Translations under genes and position numbers: made by a program
DNA from: Flavobacterium chilense
GTDB lineage: Bacteria > Bacteroidota > Bacteroidia > Flavobacteriales > Flavobacteriaceae
Reading direction: 5' to 3'
Length of the DNA stretch: 64,000 bases
Assembly: GCF_001602525.1 (NCBI RefSeq)
Contig: NZ_LSYT01000003.1
Span: forward strand, 62,001 to 126,000
The notes under the pieces: generated by a model
What the model was told of the DNA's origin: nothing
The model's database searches: none
What the model saw: the letters and a program-made list of their open reading frames with translations, nothing else
In this document: positions 27,830 to 36,433 of the stretch, piece after piece
Position numbering within the stretch: position 1 is the stretch's first letter
Layout of the letters: every line of letters begins with the position of its first letter

Positions 27830-28633
27830 TTAAAAAAATAAATCGGTTATTTGAACAGCGACCATATCGATAATAAAAATGCTAAGTGATGCCGTTACTA
27901 CTGCTGAGTTTGCAGCTCTACCCACACTTTCAGTTCCGTTTGAGGCATTAAAGCCTTTATAACATCCAATCATTCCGATAAAAAATCCAAAAAAGAATGT
28001 TTTTATTGTAGCGGGAATTAAATCCAGAAATTCAAGAGATTGCAATATTTGGGTTAGATATCTATAAAAATTGACATCTCCGTGAATGTTAATTCCAACA
28101 TAACCACCAATAATCCCGATGGCATCAGCAAAAAATACCAATAACGGCACCATTAAAGTACAAGCCAAAATTCGGGTTACCACCAAATAGTTATAAGGAT
28201 TAATAGCCGAAACTTCCATAGCATCTATTTGCTCTGTTACTTTCATTGAACCCAGTTCAGCACCAATTCCGGATGAAATTTTTCCTGCACAAATCAAAGC
28301 GGTAATTACCGGAGCAATTTCTCTGATTAGTGAGAGTGCCACCATTCCCGGTAACCAGGATTCGGCACCAAATTTTACCAGAGTTGGTCTTGACTGAAGC
28401 GTAAGAACCAATCCCATAATAAAACCGGTTATAGCAACCAAAGGCAAGGATTTATAGCCAATAACATAACATTGTTTCAAAAACTCTTTTGCCTCATAAG
28501 GCGGTACAAAAAACTCCTTAAAAAACTGTTTTGCAAACAGGGTTGCATTTCCTATTTCTGTGAATGTATTTTTTAAAGTAAGAATCAAAATACTAGGTTT
28601 TAAGTTAAATCTAATCCTTGAAAACCAACTCAT
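27830..28633 (-). CDS. Lipid transport ABC permease, MlaE family
   Basis: 267 residues. The MlaE fold is shown by the interfacial N-terminus, the helices around PLVAITGFIMGLVLTLQS, and the conserved loop ISSGIGAELGSMKVTEQIDAMEV and the end helices with FFFGFFIGMIGCYKGF. It forms the inner-membrane dimer of the Mla transporter. First gene of the operon MlaE-MlaF-MCE-AsmA-permease-oxidoreductase, all with gaps of 25 bp or less. The 150 bp upstream hold no recognisable TAnnTTTG box. Confidence 0.95.
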   Translation of the reverse strand: MSWFSRIRFNLKPSILILTLKNTFTEIGNATLFAKQFFKEFFVPPYEAKEFLKQCYVIGYKSLPLVAITGFIMGLVLTLQSRPTLVKFGAESWLPGMVALSLIREIAPVITALICAGKISSGIGAELGSMKVTEQIDAMEVSAINPYNYLVVTRILACTLMVPLLVFFADAIGIIGGYVGINIHGDVNFYRYLTQILQSLEFLDLIPATIKTFFFGFFIGMIGCYKGFNASNGTESVGRAANSAVVTASLSIFIIDMVAVQITDLFF

Positions 28634-28784
28634 TAATGATGTTCTGATCTCCTCGATTACTGATGATTAAATTTACTTTAGAACTGAAGAAAAAATCTTA
28701 CACAACTTTTTTTGAAGTTTATATAATTAACATAATGAAGCACAATAATTAGAATAAAGCGTCGTTATGCGCAAATTGTTAAAA

Positions 28785-28813
28785 ACAAAAAAAATCCCTT
28801 CCGGAGAAGGGAT
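28785..28813 (-). terminator. Terminator after fabF
   Basis: On the minus strand an 8-bp stem ATCCCTTC/GAAGGGAT (28794-28813) with a TCCG loop is followed by eight T. It separates the TetR-FabF unit from the lipid transport operon. Confidence 0.9.
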
Positions 28814-28887
28814 CTTAAAAATTAGGTATTATTTTTAGCTTTCATTACTCAATGTTTTTCTTAACATTTCGTTTGATTGTAGCTAAA

Positions 28888-30132
28888 TTAATCTGTAAAT
28901 TTTTTAAAGATGGAGCTTGCAATATGTCCGCCAAAGCCAAATGTATTACTCATGGCATAATTAACTGTTCTGGATTGTGCTTTTTCCAAAGTCAAATTAA
29001 ACTTGTCTGCAAAGTCTTGTTCTATAATTTGTGTGTTTATAGTAGGAGGTACAATGTTTTCCTGAATTGCTTTTATACAGGCGATTGCCTCAATTGCTCC
29101 GGCGCCACCAAGTAAATGTCCTGTCATTGATTTTGTTGCACTAATATTTGCATTGGGATTAATGCCAAAAACTTTTTCTATAGCTTTAAGTTCACTTAAA
29201 TCTCCTGTTGGAGTAGAAGTGGCATGAGCATTAATGTAATCAATTTTGTCCGGTGTAATTTCAGCTTCTTCAAGAGCAAGCTCCATTCCTAAAACTGCAC
29301 CTACACCATCAGGATGTGTTGCTGTTAAGTGATAAGCATCTCCGGCTAATCCGCCTCCAACAATTTCAGCAAGAATCACGGCATTTCTTTTTATGGCGTG
29401 TTCATAGCTTTCTAATATCAGGGTACCCGCTCCTTCACCTAAAACAAATCCGTCTCTTGCAGCATCAAACGGACGTGACGCTTTGGTATAATCATCATTT
29501 AATGTAGACAATGCTTTTGAGGCATTAAAACCACCTATAGAAGATGCTGTAATCGAAGCTTCAGAGCCTCCGCTTATCATCATATCCGCTTTTCCCCAAC
29601 GAATGTAGTTAAAAGCGTCTATGATTGCGGTATTACTGGCAGAACAGGCAGAAACTGTAGTATAATTAATTCCGCGAAGTCCATATTTAATTGAGATCGC
29701 TCCAGAAGCAATATTGATAATTCTTTTTGGAATGAAAAACGGACTAAATCGGGGAATTCCGTTGCCTGATTTATATTCTCCTATTTGTTCCTCGAAGGTA
29801 GAAACACCACCATCTCCGGAACCCCATATAACTCCAATTCTGTTTTTGTTTAAGGAATCAAAATCAATATTAGCATTTTTTATAGCCTCGTCTGTTGCAT
29901 ACAAAGCATATTGAGTAAACAAATCGTATTTTCTAATTTCGTTTTTTTCGAAGATATTTTGAGGATCAAAATTTTTAACCTCGCAGGCAAATTTGGTTTT
30001 GAATTGTGTGGTATCAAATCTTGTTATTTGAGATGCGCCGCTAACTCCATTAATCAACGAATGCCAGTATTCCTGAACATTGTTTCCAATAGGAGTTACA
30101 GCTCCTAATCCTGTTATTACTACTCTTTTCAT
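28888..30132 (-). CDS. fabF: Beta-ketoacyl-ACP synthase II (FabF/KAS II type)
   Basis: 414 residues, full length. The catalytic triad is Cys163 (VSACSAS), His303 (NAHATSTPTGD) and His339 (MTGHLLGGAGA). The N-terminus VVITGLGAVTPIGNNVQEYW and the gating loop near the end (NTFGFGGHIAS) are standard. It condenses malonyl-ACP with acyl-ACP in fatty acid elongation. It starts 4 bp inside the TetR gene (ATGA overlap), so it is under that regulator. The genome probably has a second housekeeping fabF elsewhere; a regulated extra copy would fit adjustment of membrane lipids, but this window cannot show it. Confidence 0.93.
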   Translation of the reverse strand: MKRVVITGLGAVTPIGNNVQEYWHSLINGVSGASQITRFDTTQFKTKFACEVKNFDPQNIFEKNEIRKYDLFTQYALYATDEAIKNANIDFDSLNKNRIGVIWGSGDGGVSTFEEQIGEYKSGNGIPRFSPFFIPKRIINIASGAISIKYGLRGINYTTVSACSASNTAIIDAFNYIRWGKADMMISGGSEASITASSIGGFNASKALSTLNDDYTKASRPFDAARDGFVLGEGAGTLILESYEHAIKRNAVILAEIVGGGLAGDAYHLTATHPDGVGAVLGMELALEEAEITPDKIDYINAHATSTPTGDLSELKAIEKVFGINPNANISATKSMTGHLLGGAGAIEAIACIKAIQENIVPPTINTQIIEQDFADKFNLTLEKAQSRTVNYAMSNTFGFGGHIASSIFKKFTD

Positions 30133-30689
30133 TGTTTTTTAGGTCTTAATTCTGTTAATATGGTTTCTTTTACAATTTCAAAATCATTTCTGTCTGTAAG
30201 TCTCGACAGTTGTACAATAGCCACCATATTTGTTATGATCATTAATGCTTTTGTTCTTGGTGAGGTTTCAAAATCAAATATTTTTAGTTCCAGTCCTTCG
30301 GTTAGTATTTCAGTTATCCAGGTAATAACCAGCTGAGCAAATATTTTTAATTCCTCTTTTATGGATTCATCCAGTGTATTTAAATCTGTTGCGAGTGAGC
30401 CCACAATACAAACTTTATTTTCATATTCAATTTGTGTATGAACAGCTAAAAAGGATTCAAGTTTTGTTAACGGAGATTCATTGGCAACTTTTGCCTTTAA
30501 ATCTTCATATCGGGCAATATGTTCTTTAATTGTAGCTACACCAAGATCTGATTTTGTTGGAAAATGATAGTGTATCGAAGCAGTTTTAATTCCAATGTCA
30601 TTAGAAATGTCTTTAAAGCTAAAAGCGTTATAGCCTTTGTTTCTTATAAATTGATCTGCTTTATCTATAATTACTTCTCGTGTTGTCAT
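30129..30689 (-). CDS. TetR/AcrR family regulator
   Basis: 186 residues. The N-terminal HTH is GYNAFSFKDISNDIGIKTASIHYHFPTKSDLG, a classic TetR DNA-binding domain. The C-terminal ligand part is all-helical without a specific match. It is co-transcribed with FabF, which suggests it senses an acyl chain or a membrane stress signal and controls fatty acid synthesis. Its own promoter carries an 18-bp near-palindrome that is the obvious operator. Confidence 0.93.
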   Translation of the reverse strand: MTTREVIIDKADQFIRNKGYNAFSFKDISNDIGIKTASIHYHFPTKSDLGVATIKEHIARYEDLKAKVANESPLTKLESFLAVHTQIEYENKVCIVGSLATDLNTLDESIKEELKIFAQLVITWITEILTEGLELKIFDFETSPRTKALMIITNMVAIVQLSRLTDRNDFEIVKETILTELRPKKQ

Positions 30690-30705
30690 CGCAATAAATT
30701 TTTAA

Positions 30706-30736
30706 CAAATATACTACCTATTAGTAGATAGGCAAA
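30706..30736 (-). promoter_or_regulatory. TetR-fabF promoter with operator in the spacer
   Basis: On the minus strand TTTG (30733-30736), a 19-bp spacer and TATATTTG (30706-30713) match the Bacteroidota promoter fully. The spacer is filled by CTATCTACTAATAGGTAG (30714-30731), where 7 of 9 base pairs are symmetric. A dimer bound there would exclude RNA polymerase. Confidence 0.8.
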
Positions 30737-30824
30737 TTGTTTGCTATTTATTTTTATTGTAATTATTAAATAAAGGATTTAAAATGCTTTGCAATTTGAT
30801 AGTTGTAGTAAAAATGAAAAACAA

Positions 30825-30850
30825 AAAATCCCTTTGTTAAAAGGGATTTT
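30825..30850 (-). terminator. Terminator after the glycosyltransferase gene
   Basis: Minus-strand stem AAAATCCCTTT/AAAGGGATTTT (30825-30850) with a 4-nt loop is followed by six T. Confidence 0.9.
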
Positions 30851-30893
30851 CTGGGTTTAATAGCATTTTGGTCAGTATTAATCGTGTGGTTTA

Positions 30894-33167
30894 TTAAGAG
30901 TTGATAGCAACTCCGGTTCTGGATTTTATTAACGGAATTACTTTGGTTTCGGATAATTTCAGGTTTTCCATAATCAATCGGGCAGTTAAATAACATACCG
31001 TCGATTCGGCACCCTGATTTAAGTTAACGTTTTCTTTTTCAAGTCCGTCATAACCACCGCCGCTTACCGGATTGTACATAATCTGATTTAGATGATTTTT
31101 GCCTAAAAACCAGTTAAAAGCAGTTTTCATTTTATGTTTGTATTCCGGCATGTTAAACGCTTTATAAAAAGAGTTTAGGGTTTGAATGGTGTATGCTACA
31201 TCAATAGGCTGTTCTCCGTATTCATGTGGTTCTGAATCTCTGTGCAGCCAGCCATTGTTCGAAATAACTTTGAAGCTGTTTTTATCAGTAAACATTTTCG
31301 ACATTAAAAAGTCGAGCGAGTCTAAAGCTACTTTTTTGTAAATAGGTTTGTTGGTAACCAGATAGGCATAAAGCATAGATTCCGGTAAAACCCCATTTCC
31401 GTAAGTCATATAATTTTCAAACCATTTCCAGTCGTTTGAAGCATGAATTTCATAATTAGAAAGCAATTTGGCATTCAGTTTATTGATAATGGCAGCCACA
31501 TACAAATTGGGAACAGCAGTATGATATAAATAAAGTCCTTTTGTTGCAAAACCTATAGAACGTGGGGATTGTATGTTTTCTGCCCATTTAAGAGAATGTA
31601 ACAGGCATTTTGATGCTTTTTTAGAAATAGTGTCCGGTAAGATATTGGCAATTGAAACCACAGTTCCTAAAGCCCAAATAGCTCTCGCGTTTGAATCTTC
31701 CAGATTAACCTCGGCATTTTGTTCGATATGTTCTCTGTTTTCCTGATCGACATAATTGATAAAATCGCCTTTTGGTTTTTGACAACGTTCGATAAAATCC
31801 AGGTAAATTAAAATATAGGGTAAATCATCTTTGTCCTGAGTTAGTTTGTAATGCATGCAAAATGCAATCAAAGCACGAGCATTATCATCTAAGGTATAAC
31901 CGGATTCTAAATCAGGAATCGAAATTTTACTAAATTGAATAATTCCTAAATCTGTAGTAAGTCTTTTGATATGTCTTAACTGAATGTCCGGATAGCTGAA
32001 TTTTATTTCACCCGGATTATCAAGTAGGTTTTTATAGGTGTTCATGTGCGTAATGGCAACATTTTCCCAGGATGATGCACGTGTTTTGGTAAAAGAGTTA
32101 ATGCCCATTTCACGTCTCAAATTATCATCAGAAAGTAGTTTGATGGTCGCTTCGGCAAACTGATCTACATTTCCAATATCGACCAATATTCCTGAATCCG
32201 GAGTTAATACTTCTCGTGTATGTGGAATTTTTGATGCTACGATTGGACAGGCGCAACTCATTGCATACGAAAAAGTGCCGCTTACTGCCTGATTAGGATC
32301 TTTTGAAGTAAATAAATAAATATCGGTAGCTTTTAAATAATCTAAAAGTTCATCAGTATCGAGATATTTATTGATAAAACGTACATTGTTTTGAAGATTT
32401 AATTCTTCAACAATAGCTTCTAATGTATCTCTGTAAGCATCAACGCCGTCAACAATTAAATTGGGGTGTGTTTTGCCAATGATCAGGTATAATACATTAG
32501 GATCTTTTTCGATAATTTTTGGCAATGCTCTCAAACCGGTTTCAATATTTTTACCTTCACCCAAAAGCCCAAATGTTGAAAGTACTTTTCTGTCCTGAAT
32601 ATCAAATTTTTGTTTTGCCTGATCCGGGGTTTCGTAAATGACAATATGCGTTCCGTGTGGTACACAAGTAATAATTTCCTCTTTGATATCGTAATCATTG
32701 ATCAAAATTTCTTTGGATTGATTTGTCATTACAAATACCGAATTACTATAAGAAAGCAATAGTTTTACGAATGTTTTAAGTTCCTGATTCGGATTTGGAA
32801 TCACGCTGTGAAACGTATAAGTCAAAGGTTTTTTGATCACATTTAAAAAATCTAACAGGTAATCTCCATAATTTCCTCCAAATAACCCAAATTCATGCTG
32901 AATATGAACTAGTTTAACTGACTTATCATTGTTGATTTCTTCGGCTACTTTTGTGTATTCTTCTTTATTTCTTGTGTTTAAAGTAAATGCCTGTGTTGGT
33001 TTTTCTTTTGGTTTGTCGACCAATTCGCAAATTTCACAAGTAATAGATTTACCAAAAACATCTGTAATTCCTTTTATGGTATCCTGTGTATAAGTAGCTA
33101 TTCCGCATTGAGTTGGAGGAAATGTAGATAGAAAAACTATTTTTGATTTATTTGATATCGTTTTCAT
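30894..33167 (-). CDS. GT4 glycosyltransferase fused to an alpha/alpha-toroid glycosidase-like domain
   Basis: 757 residues. Residues about 1-395 are a GT-B glycosyltransferase of family 4 type: LSTFPPTQCGIATYTQ, HIQHEFGLFGG, and the donor-site region VSGTFSYAMSCACPIVASKIPHTREVL. Residues about 410-750 are a separate helical domain with GYTLDDNARALIAFCMHY, EDSNARAIWALGTV, NGWLHRDSEPHEYGEQPIDVAYT in sections; this looks like an (alpha/alpha)6 barrel of the six-hairpin glycosidase or AGE type. The gene start overlaps the stop region of the GH130 gene by 20 bp, so they are made together. No signal peptide, so action is cytoplasmic. Mannose-based substrates are suggested by GH130, but not shown. 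Confidence 0.85.
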   Translation of the reverse strand: MKTISNKSKIVFLSTFPPTQCGIATYTQDTIKGITDVFGKSITCEICELVDKPKEKPTQAFTLNTRNKEEYTKVAEEINNDKSVKLVHIQHEFGLFGGNYGDYLLDFLNVIKKPLTYTFHSVIPNPNQELKTFVKLLLSYSNSVFVMTNQSKEILINDYDIKEEIITCVPHGTHIVIYETPDQAKQKFDIQDRKVLSTFGLLGEGKNIETGLRALPKIIEKDPNVLYLIIGKTHPNLIVDGVDAYRDTLEAIVEELNLQNNVRFINKYLDTDELLDYLKATDIYLFTSKDPNQAVSGTFSYAMSCACPIVASKIPHTREVLTPDSGILVDIGNVDQFAEATIKLLSDDNLRREMGINSFTKTRASSWENVAITHMNTYKNLLDNPGEIKFSYPDIQLRHIKRLTTDLGIIQFSKISIPDLESGYTLDDNARALIAFCMHYKLTQDKDDLPYILIYLDFIERCQKPKGDFINYVDQENREHIEQNAEVNLEDSNARAIWALGTVVSIANILPDTISKKASKCLLHSLKWAENIQSPRSIGFATKGLYLYHTAVPNLYVAAIINKLNAKLLSNYEIHASNDWKWFENYMTYGNGVLPESMLYAYLVTNKPIYKKVALDSLDFLMSKMFTDKNSFKVISNNGWLHRDSEPHEYGEQPIDVAYTIQTLNSFYKAFNMPEYKHKMKTAFNWFLGKNHLNQIMYNPVSGGGYDGLEKENVNLNQGAESTVCYLTARLIMENLKLSETKVIPLIKSRTGVAINS

Positions 33168-34227
33168 GGGGATTCTGTTTAAGTTCAGTTAATAAGTCGT
33201 TTAGGTTCAATGAAGCTACCGCAATTTTGTCATCGGCAGCACCGTAATAAATATATAGTTGGTCTTTAAATATGGCTGTTCCTGTTGGAAAAACTACATA
33301 ATTAACATAACCGTGTCTTTCGTAATATTCTGCTGGTGTAATAATTGGTTTTGGTAATCTGGCTAATACCTTTTGCGGATTTTCCAGATCCAGTAAAACT
33401 GCCGAAGCATGATAAACCAATCCTTTTTCGCGTCGTTCTGCAGAATGGTAAATCAATAACCAGCCTTCTTTAGTTTCAATGGGCGGAGCACCCGGGCCAA
33501 TATGGCTTGTTTCATGCTCGTATTTGGGTTCCATAACCATGTGGTCAGGAAGGTTTTTCATATACTCTTTCCAGTACTCCACTGTTAAATCTGTCTTTTT
33601 CTCAAAAGTGAAAATCTGAATAGAAGGAAACAAACGATGTAAACCCACAAATTTTCCGTTTATTTTTTTTGGAAAAAGAACTACATTTTTATCCCATACA
33701 TACAAACTGTCTTTTAGTGTTTCAGTAAGCGGATAATGTCTTTCTATATTAAAAGCCAAAATTTTGGCAATGGATGGATTCTGTAAATGTTTTCTAATCA
33801 AATTAGTAAATTCATTCAGAATAAATTTTGGCGTGATAATTCCTTTCTTTTTAAAAGCTTTTAAATCTTTTGAGGTTGCAATGGCGCCACACGCATTCAA
33901 ACCGTCATAAGTAACATAAGTCATATAAAACGTATCATCAATTTTTGTAATACGCGGATCTTCGACACCATGGATCTCATAAATATATTCCGGTACAAAA
34001 ATGGGCTCAGTATGACGTTCGACTAATGTTAAGGGACCTTCAAAACGACAATAGCCTATTGTCGAAAAGTTACCTCTTTTTGCAGCCCTGTAAAACATAT
34101 GTACCGTATTTCCGTCCTGATATATTGCCGGATTTAAAACTCCTAATTCTTCAAATGAACGTTCTGATTTTTCCAGAATCACACCATGTTTTGTAGCTAG
34201 TATATTTTGCGTTACGGCTAATTGCAT
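33148..34227 (-). CDS. GH130 family beta-mannoside phosphorylase/hydrolase-like protein
   Basis: About 359 residues from the ATG at 34227; the longer frame to 34290 would need a TTG start and adds an unlike N-terminus, so I prefer the ATG. The five-blade propeller motifs of GH130 are visible: LNPAIYQDGNTVHMFYRA, IHGVEDPRITKIDDTFYMTY with the likely catalytic Asp90, SHIGPGAPPIETKEGWLLIYH and the end GAADDKIAVASL. GH130 enzymes act on beta-mannosides with phosphate or water. No signal peptide, so cytoplasmic. It overlaps the following glycosyltransferase gene by 20 bp, suggesting a common pathway making and turning over one oligosaccharide or reserve polymer. Confidence 0.85.
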   Translation of the reverse strand: MQLAVTQNILATKHGVILEKSERSFEELGVLNPAIYQDGNTVHMFYRAAKRGNFSTIGYCRFEGPLTLVERHTEPIFVPEYIYEIHGVEDPRITKIDDTFYMTYVTYDGLNACGAIATSKDLKAFKKKGIITPKFILNEFTNLIRKHLQNPSIAKILAFNIERHYPLTETLKDSLYVWDKNVVLFPKKINGKFVGLHRLFPSIQIFTFEKKTDLTVEYWKEYMKNLPDHMVMEPKYEHETSHIGPGAPPIETKEGWLLIYHSAERREKGLVYHASAVLLDLENPQKVLARLPKPIITPAEYYERHGYVNYVVFPTGTAIFKDQLYIYYGAADDKIAVASLNLNDLLTELKQNPHENDIK

Positions 34228-34492
34228 ATCTCTGAAATTTTTATCTAAAATTAGTTTAAGGACCAGGGGAGGATTAATCCAATCAATCAAAAAATTAACT
34301 CAAAAGCATTCGTATGGGAATTCTGTAAATGAAAAGAGGGAATTATAAAAGTACGGCAAAAAGTTGATTTGTAGTGTATTGCATTAAAAGTTTAACTTTT
34401 TGAGTTAAAATATTCTTTATGTTTTAAGGAACTTTGAGTAACAAACAAAAAGACTTTAAAAAGTCATATTTACAAACTTAAAGAACAAGATT

Positions 34493-34654
34493 ATGTTACG
34501 ATGGACAGTTACATTTATAATTCTGGCTATAATAGCAGGAATTTTTGGTTTTGGAGGTATTGCTGCCGGAGCCGCCAGTATTGCAAAAGTTTTATTCTTT
34601 ATATTTATCGTTCTCTTTATTATTTCATTAATAACCGGAAGAACAAAAGTTTAG
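34493..34654 (+). CDS. DUF1328 family small membrane protein
   Basis: 53 residues. The sequence starts MLRWTVTFIILAIIAGIFGF and continues GGIAAGAASIAKVLFFIFIV, then LFIISLITGRTK: two hydrophobic helices separated by a small-residue turn. This is the DUF1328 (YtjA-like) family, widespread small inner-membrane proteins often linked to envelope or osmotic stress; function unknown. It is a clear gene despite its length, being between an intergenic region and a strong bidirectional terminator. Confidence 0.9.
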   Translation: MLRWTVTFIILAIIAGIFGFGGIAAGAASIAKVLFFIFIVLFIISLITGRTKV

Positions 34655-34673
34655 CAATAAATTCGTATAAATA

Positions 34674-34716
34674 AAAAAGCAGCCTCTGATTATAAATCAG
34701 AGGCTGCTTTTTTTGT
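34674..34716. terminator. Bidirectional terminator
   Basis: A perfect 17-bp stem (34674-34690 with 34696-34712) has a 5-nt loop, A-rich at one end and T-rich at the other. It serves the DUF1328 gene and the convergent minus-strand operon ending at 34757. Confidence 0.95.
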
Positions 34717-34756
34717 TTCAGTTTTTAAGATTCAGGTTGTAAACGTTAAGTTAAAA

Positions 34757-35224
34757 CTATTTTGGATTAGCATAATAATTTCTGGTAATAAAGGCAATAG
34801 GAAGCCCGATGCAGAACATTAAAATCAGCATGGATAAGAATAGCGGAAAATCTAAATGTTTTTCAGGTAAAACCGGAAATGCAATTGGTAATACAATCAG
34901 GTTCATGATAACCCAGACAAAAATTCCATATAAGAAACCAGAAATTATGGCATTTTTTTTAAGAAAGGGCAAGTAAGGATAAATGATAAAATAAAACCAG
35001 GCAAAACTAAGCGCAATTAGATAATGAAAAACCAAACCGCAAAAAGCCATTGGTAAACCGCCATCGTAGGCATCTTTTTTAAAAATAGCACTTGCTATTG
35101 ATTGTAGAATTTTTATTCCGGTAGTTTTTTGCAGAATTACTGCGTAAACGACAATTGCAGCAGTAACATCAAATGTTCCGGCAACAAGTCCGGAGCGTAA
35201 AATAGTTTTAGTTTTAGATCTCAT
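34757..35224 (-). CDS. Small polytopic membrane protein (DUF1440/YagU-like)
   Basis: 155 residues with four membrane helices (about 10-30, 60-82, 90-113 and 126-146) and very short loops. SGLVAGTFDVTAAIVVYAV at the start and FLYGIFVWVIMNLIVLPIAF in the third helix resemble DUF1440-type proteins. No function is known. It is the last gene of a five-gene minus-strand operon beginning with DoxX, 3 bp after the DinB gene. Confidence 0.7.
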   Translation of the reverse strand: MRSKTKTILRSGLVAGTFDVTAAIVVYAVILQKTTGIKILQSIASAIFKKDAYDGGLPMAFCGLVFHYLIALSFAWFYFIIYPYLPFLKKNAIISGFLYGIFVWVIMNLIVLPIAFPVLPEKHLDFPLFLSMLILMFCIGLPIAFITRNYYANPK

Positions 35225-35227
35225 CTT

Positions 35228-35734
35228 TTAATTTCTTATTGCTTTATAAATATTTTGTAATTGATAAATATGTCTCTTTGTATGCACCACAGAAAAACTA
35301 ATGAGTTCATAAATGGTTAAATAGCCAAAACCGGGCATTTCAAATTCCATGCAGGTTAATGCTAAATCATAATTTTCGGCTATATCAAGCAGTTCATTTT
35401 CGATTTGTTTTATTGTTGCCAAAAGAGCTTCCTTGTCATAATCTTTTGCTTCAGGGTAAATAAACTCAGGTGAATTCATTTTTGTACTAAAGTCCAGAAA
35501 AATTTTGATGATTGCCGGAACTTTTTCCTGAGGATTTCCAGCCAGTTTTTTAGTGTTAGAATCACAAATTTGTTTTAAACCAGACGTAGCCTTGATAATG
35601 TGTCTGGCAACCTGTCCGGAAGTCCAGCTTCCTTCAAACGGAATCGCATTAATTTCACTTTCAGTAAAAAGTGAAAGAGTTTGATATAATTTATCAAACG
35701 TATTTTTGATTTCTATCTTAAGCTCATTTCTCAT
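35228..35734 (-). CDS. DinB family protein
   Basis: 168 residues forming the four-helix DinB/YfiT bundle. The metal triad is His45 (QVARHIIKA), His151 and His155 (HTKRHIYQL). EGSWTSGQVARHI is the usual start of helix 2. DinB proteins of this kind include thiol transferases, bacillithiol-dependent enzymes among them; the substrate here is unknown. It is 5 bp behind the VOC gene in an operon. Confidence 0.9.
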   Translation of the reverse strand: MRNELKIEIKNTFDKLYQTLSLFTESEINAIPFEGSWTSGQVARHIIKATSGLKQICDSNTKKLAGNPQEKVPAIIKIFLDFSTKMNSPEFIYPEAKDYDKEALLATIKQIENELLDIAENYDLALTCMEFEMPGFGYLTIYELISFSVVHTKRHIYQLQNIYKAIRN

Positions 35735-35739
35735 AGTGG

Positions 35740-36135
35740 TTAATTTAAATTACTATTGGATTGGTTGACAGAAGTTATCCACCAGACATTACCAAACGGA
35801 TCTGTAACACCGCATGTTCTGCCGTATTCCTGATTGCTTAATCCCATTAAAGAAACTGCTCCGTTTTCTAATGCTTTTAAATACGTTTTGTCTGCATTAG
35901 GAACATAAACAAACAAGTTGGCGGTTTGCTTTGACCAGTCCTGAGTCACATCAGTAACCATTATGGTACTTCCGTTTAAAGTAATTTCGGCATGAATTAT
36001 CGTCCCGTCTTCCCGCAGGGCTTTTGAATGAGTTTGCGAGGCTCCAAAAACATTTTTTGTAAAATCGATGAATTGCGACGCGCCCTGAAGAATTAAATAA
36101 GGCATTATAGTCTGATGTTCTGCTGGTAAATTCAT
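35740..36135 (-). CDS. VOC family protein (PhnB/glyoxalase-like)
   Basis: 131 residues with the pseudo-repeat of beta-alpha-beta-beta-beta units: MPYLILQGASQFIDFTKNVFGA, IIHAEITLNGSTIMVTD, and later NLFVYVPNADKTYLKALENGA and CGVTDPFGNVWWITS. The last motif is typical of PhnB-like VOC proteins. The reaction is unknown; many members act in resistance or on small toxic molecules. It sits in the DoxX-DinB operon. Confidence 0.88.
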   Translation of the reverse strand: MNLPAEHQTIMPYLILQGASQFIDFTKNVFGASQTHSKALREDGTIIHAEITLNGSTIMVTDVTQDWSKQTANLFVYVPNADKTYLKALENGAVSLMGLSNQEYGRTCGVTDPFGNVWWITSVNQSNSNLN

Positions 36136-36212
36136 TTTTGAGGTTTTTTGAAGTTAGTATCTCAAAATTACAACATTTATTATAATGTTTTGTAAACCAG
36201 TTAAATGTAGTT

Positions 36213-36422
36213 TTACGGAAGTGCTTCGCAATGAAATCCATGTGAGTTCAGGATTTCTATAATTTTATAATTCGAAATCGAAGCAGCATGAATGCGCAAA
36301 ATTTTGTCGCAATCTTCAAGATCAAAATTGATAGCACTGTTTGGGAAATGTTCAAGAAGCTTTCCCACAATCATGATAGACTGATCGACTTCCTGAACAT
36401 TTGTTTTAAAAACCTCTATCAT
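36213..36422 (-). CDS. Small conserved protein of unknown function
   Basis: 69 residues. MIEVFKTNVQEVDQSIMIVG and KLLEHFPNSAINFDLEDCDK followed by ILRIHA have the look of a ferredoxin-like fold similar to heavy-metal-associated domains but without the CxxC motif. I recognise similar small proteins in Bacteroidota but no function. It lies 11 bp after the DoxX gene and 77 bp before the VOC gene, on the same strand, so it is part of that operon. Confidence 0.75.
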   Translation of the reverse strand: MIEVFKTNVQEVDQSIMIVGKLLEHFPNSAINFDLEDCDKILRIHAASISNYKIIEILNSHGFHCEALP

Positions 36423-36433
36423 CTTTAAAAAGT

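Noticed and set aside
33148..34227. Calling the GH130 protein a pesticidal Cry7Aa-like protein
   Set aside because: This is an old mislabel in databases; the propeller motifs are those of GH130.
34228..34290. Upstream extension of the GH130 protein
   Set aside because: It needs a TTG start and adds residues unlike the family; the ATG at 34227 gives the normal N-terminus.
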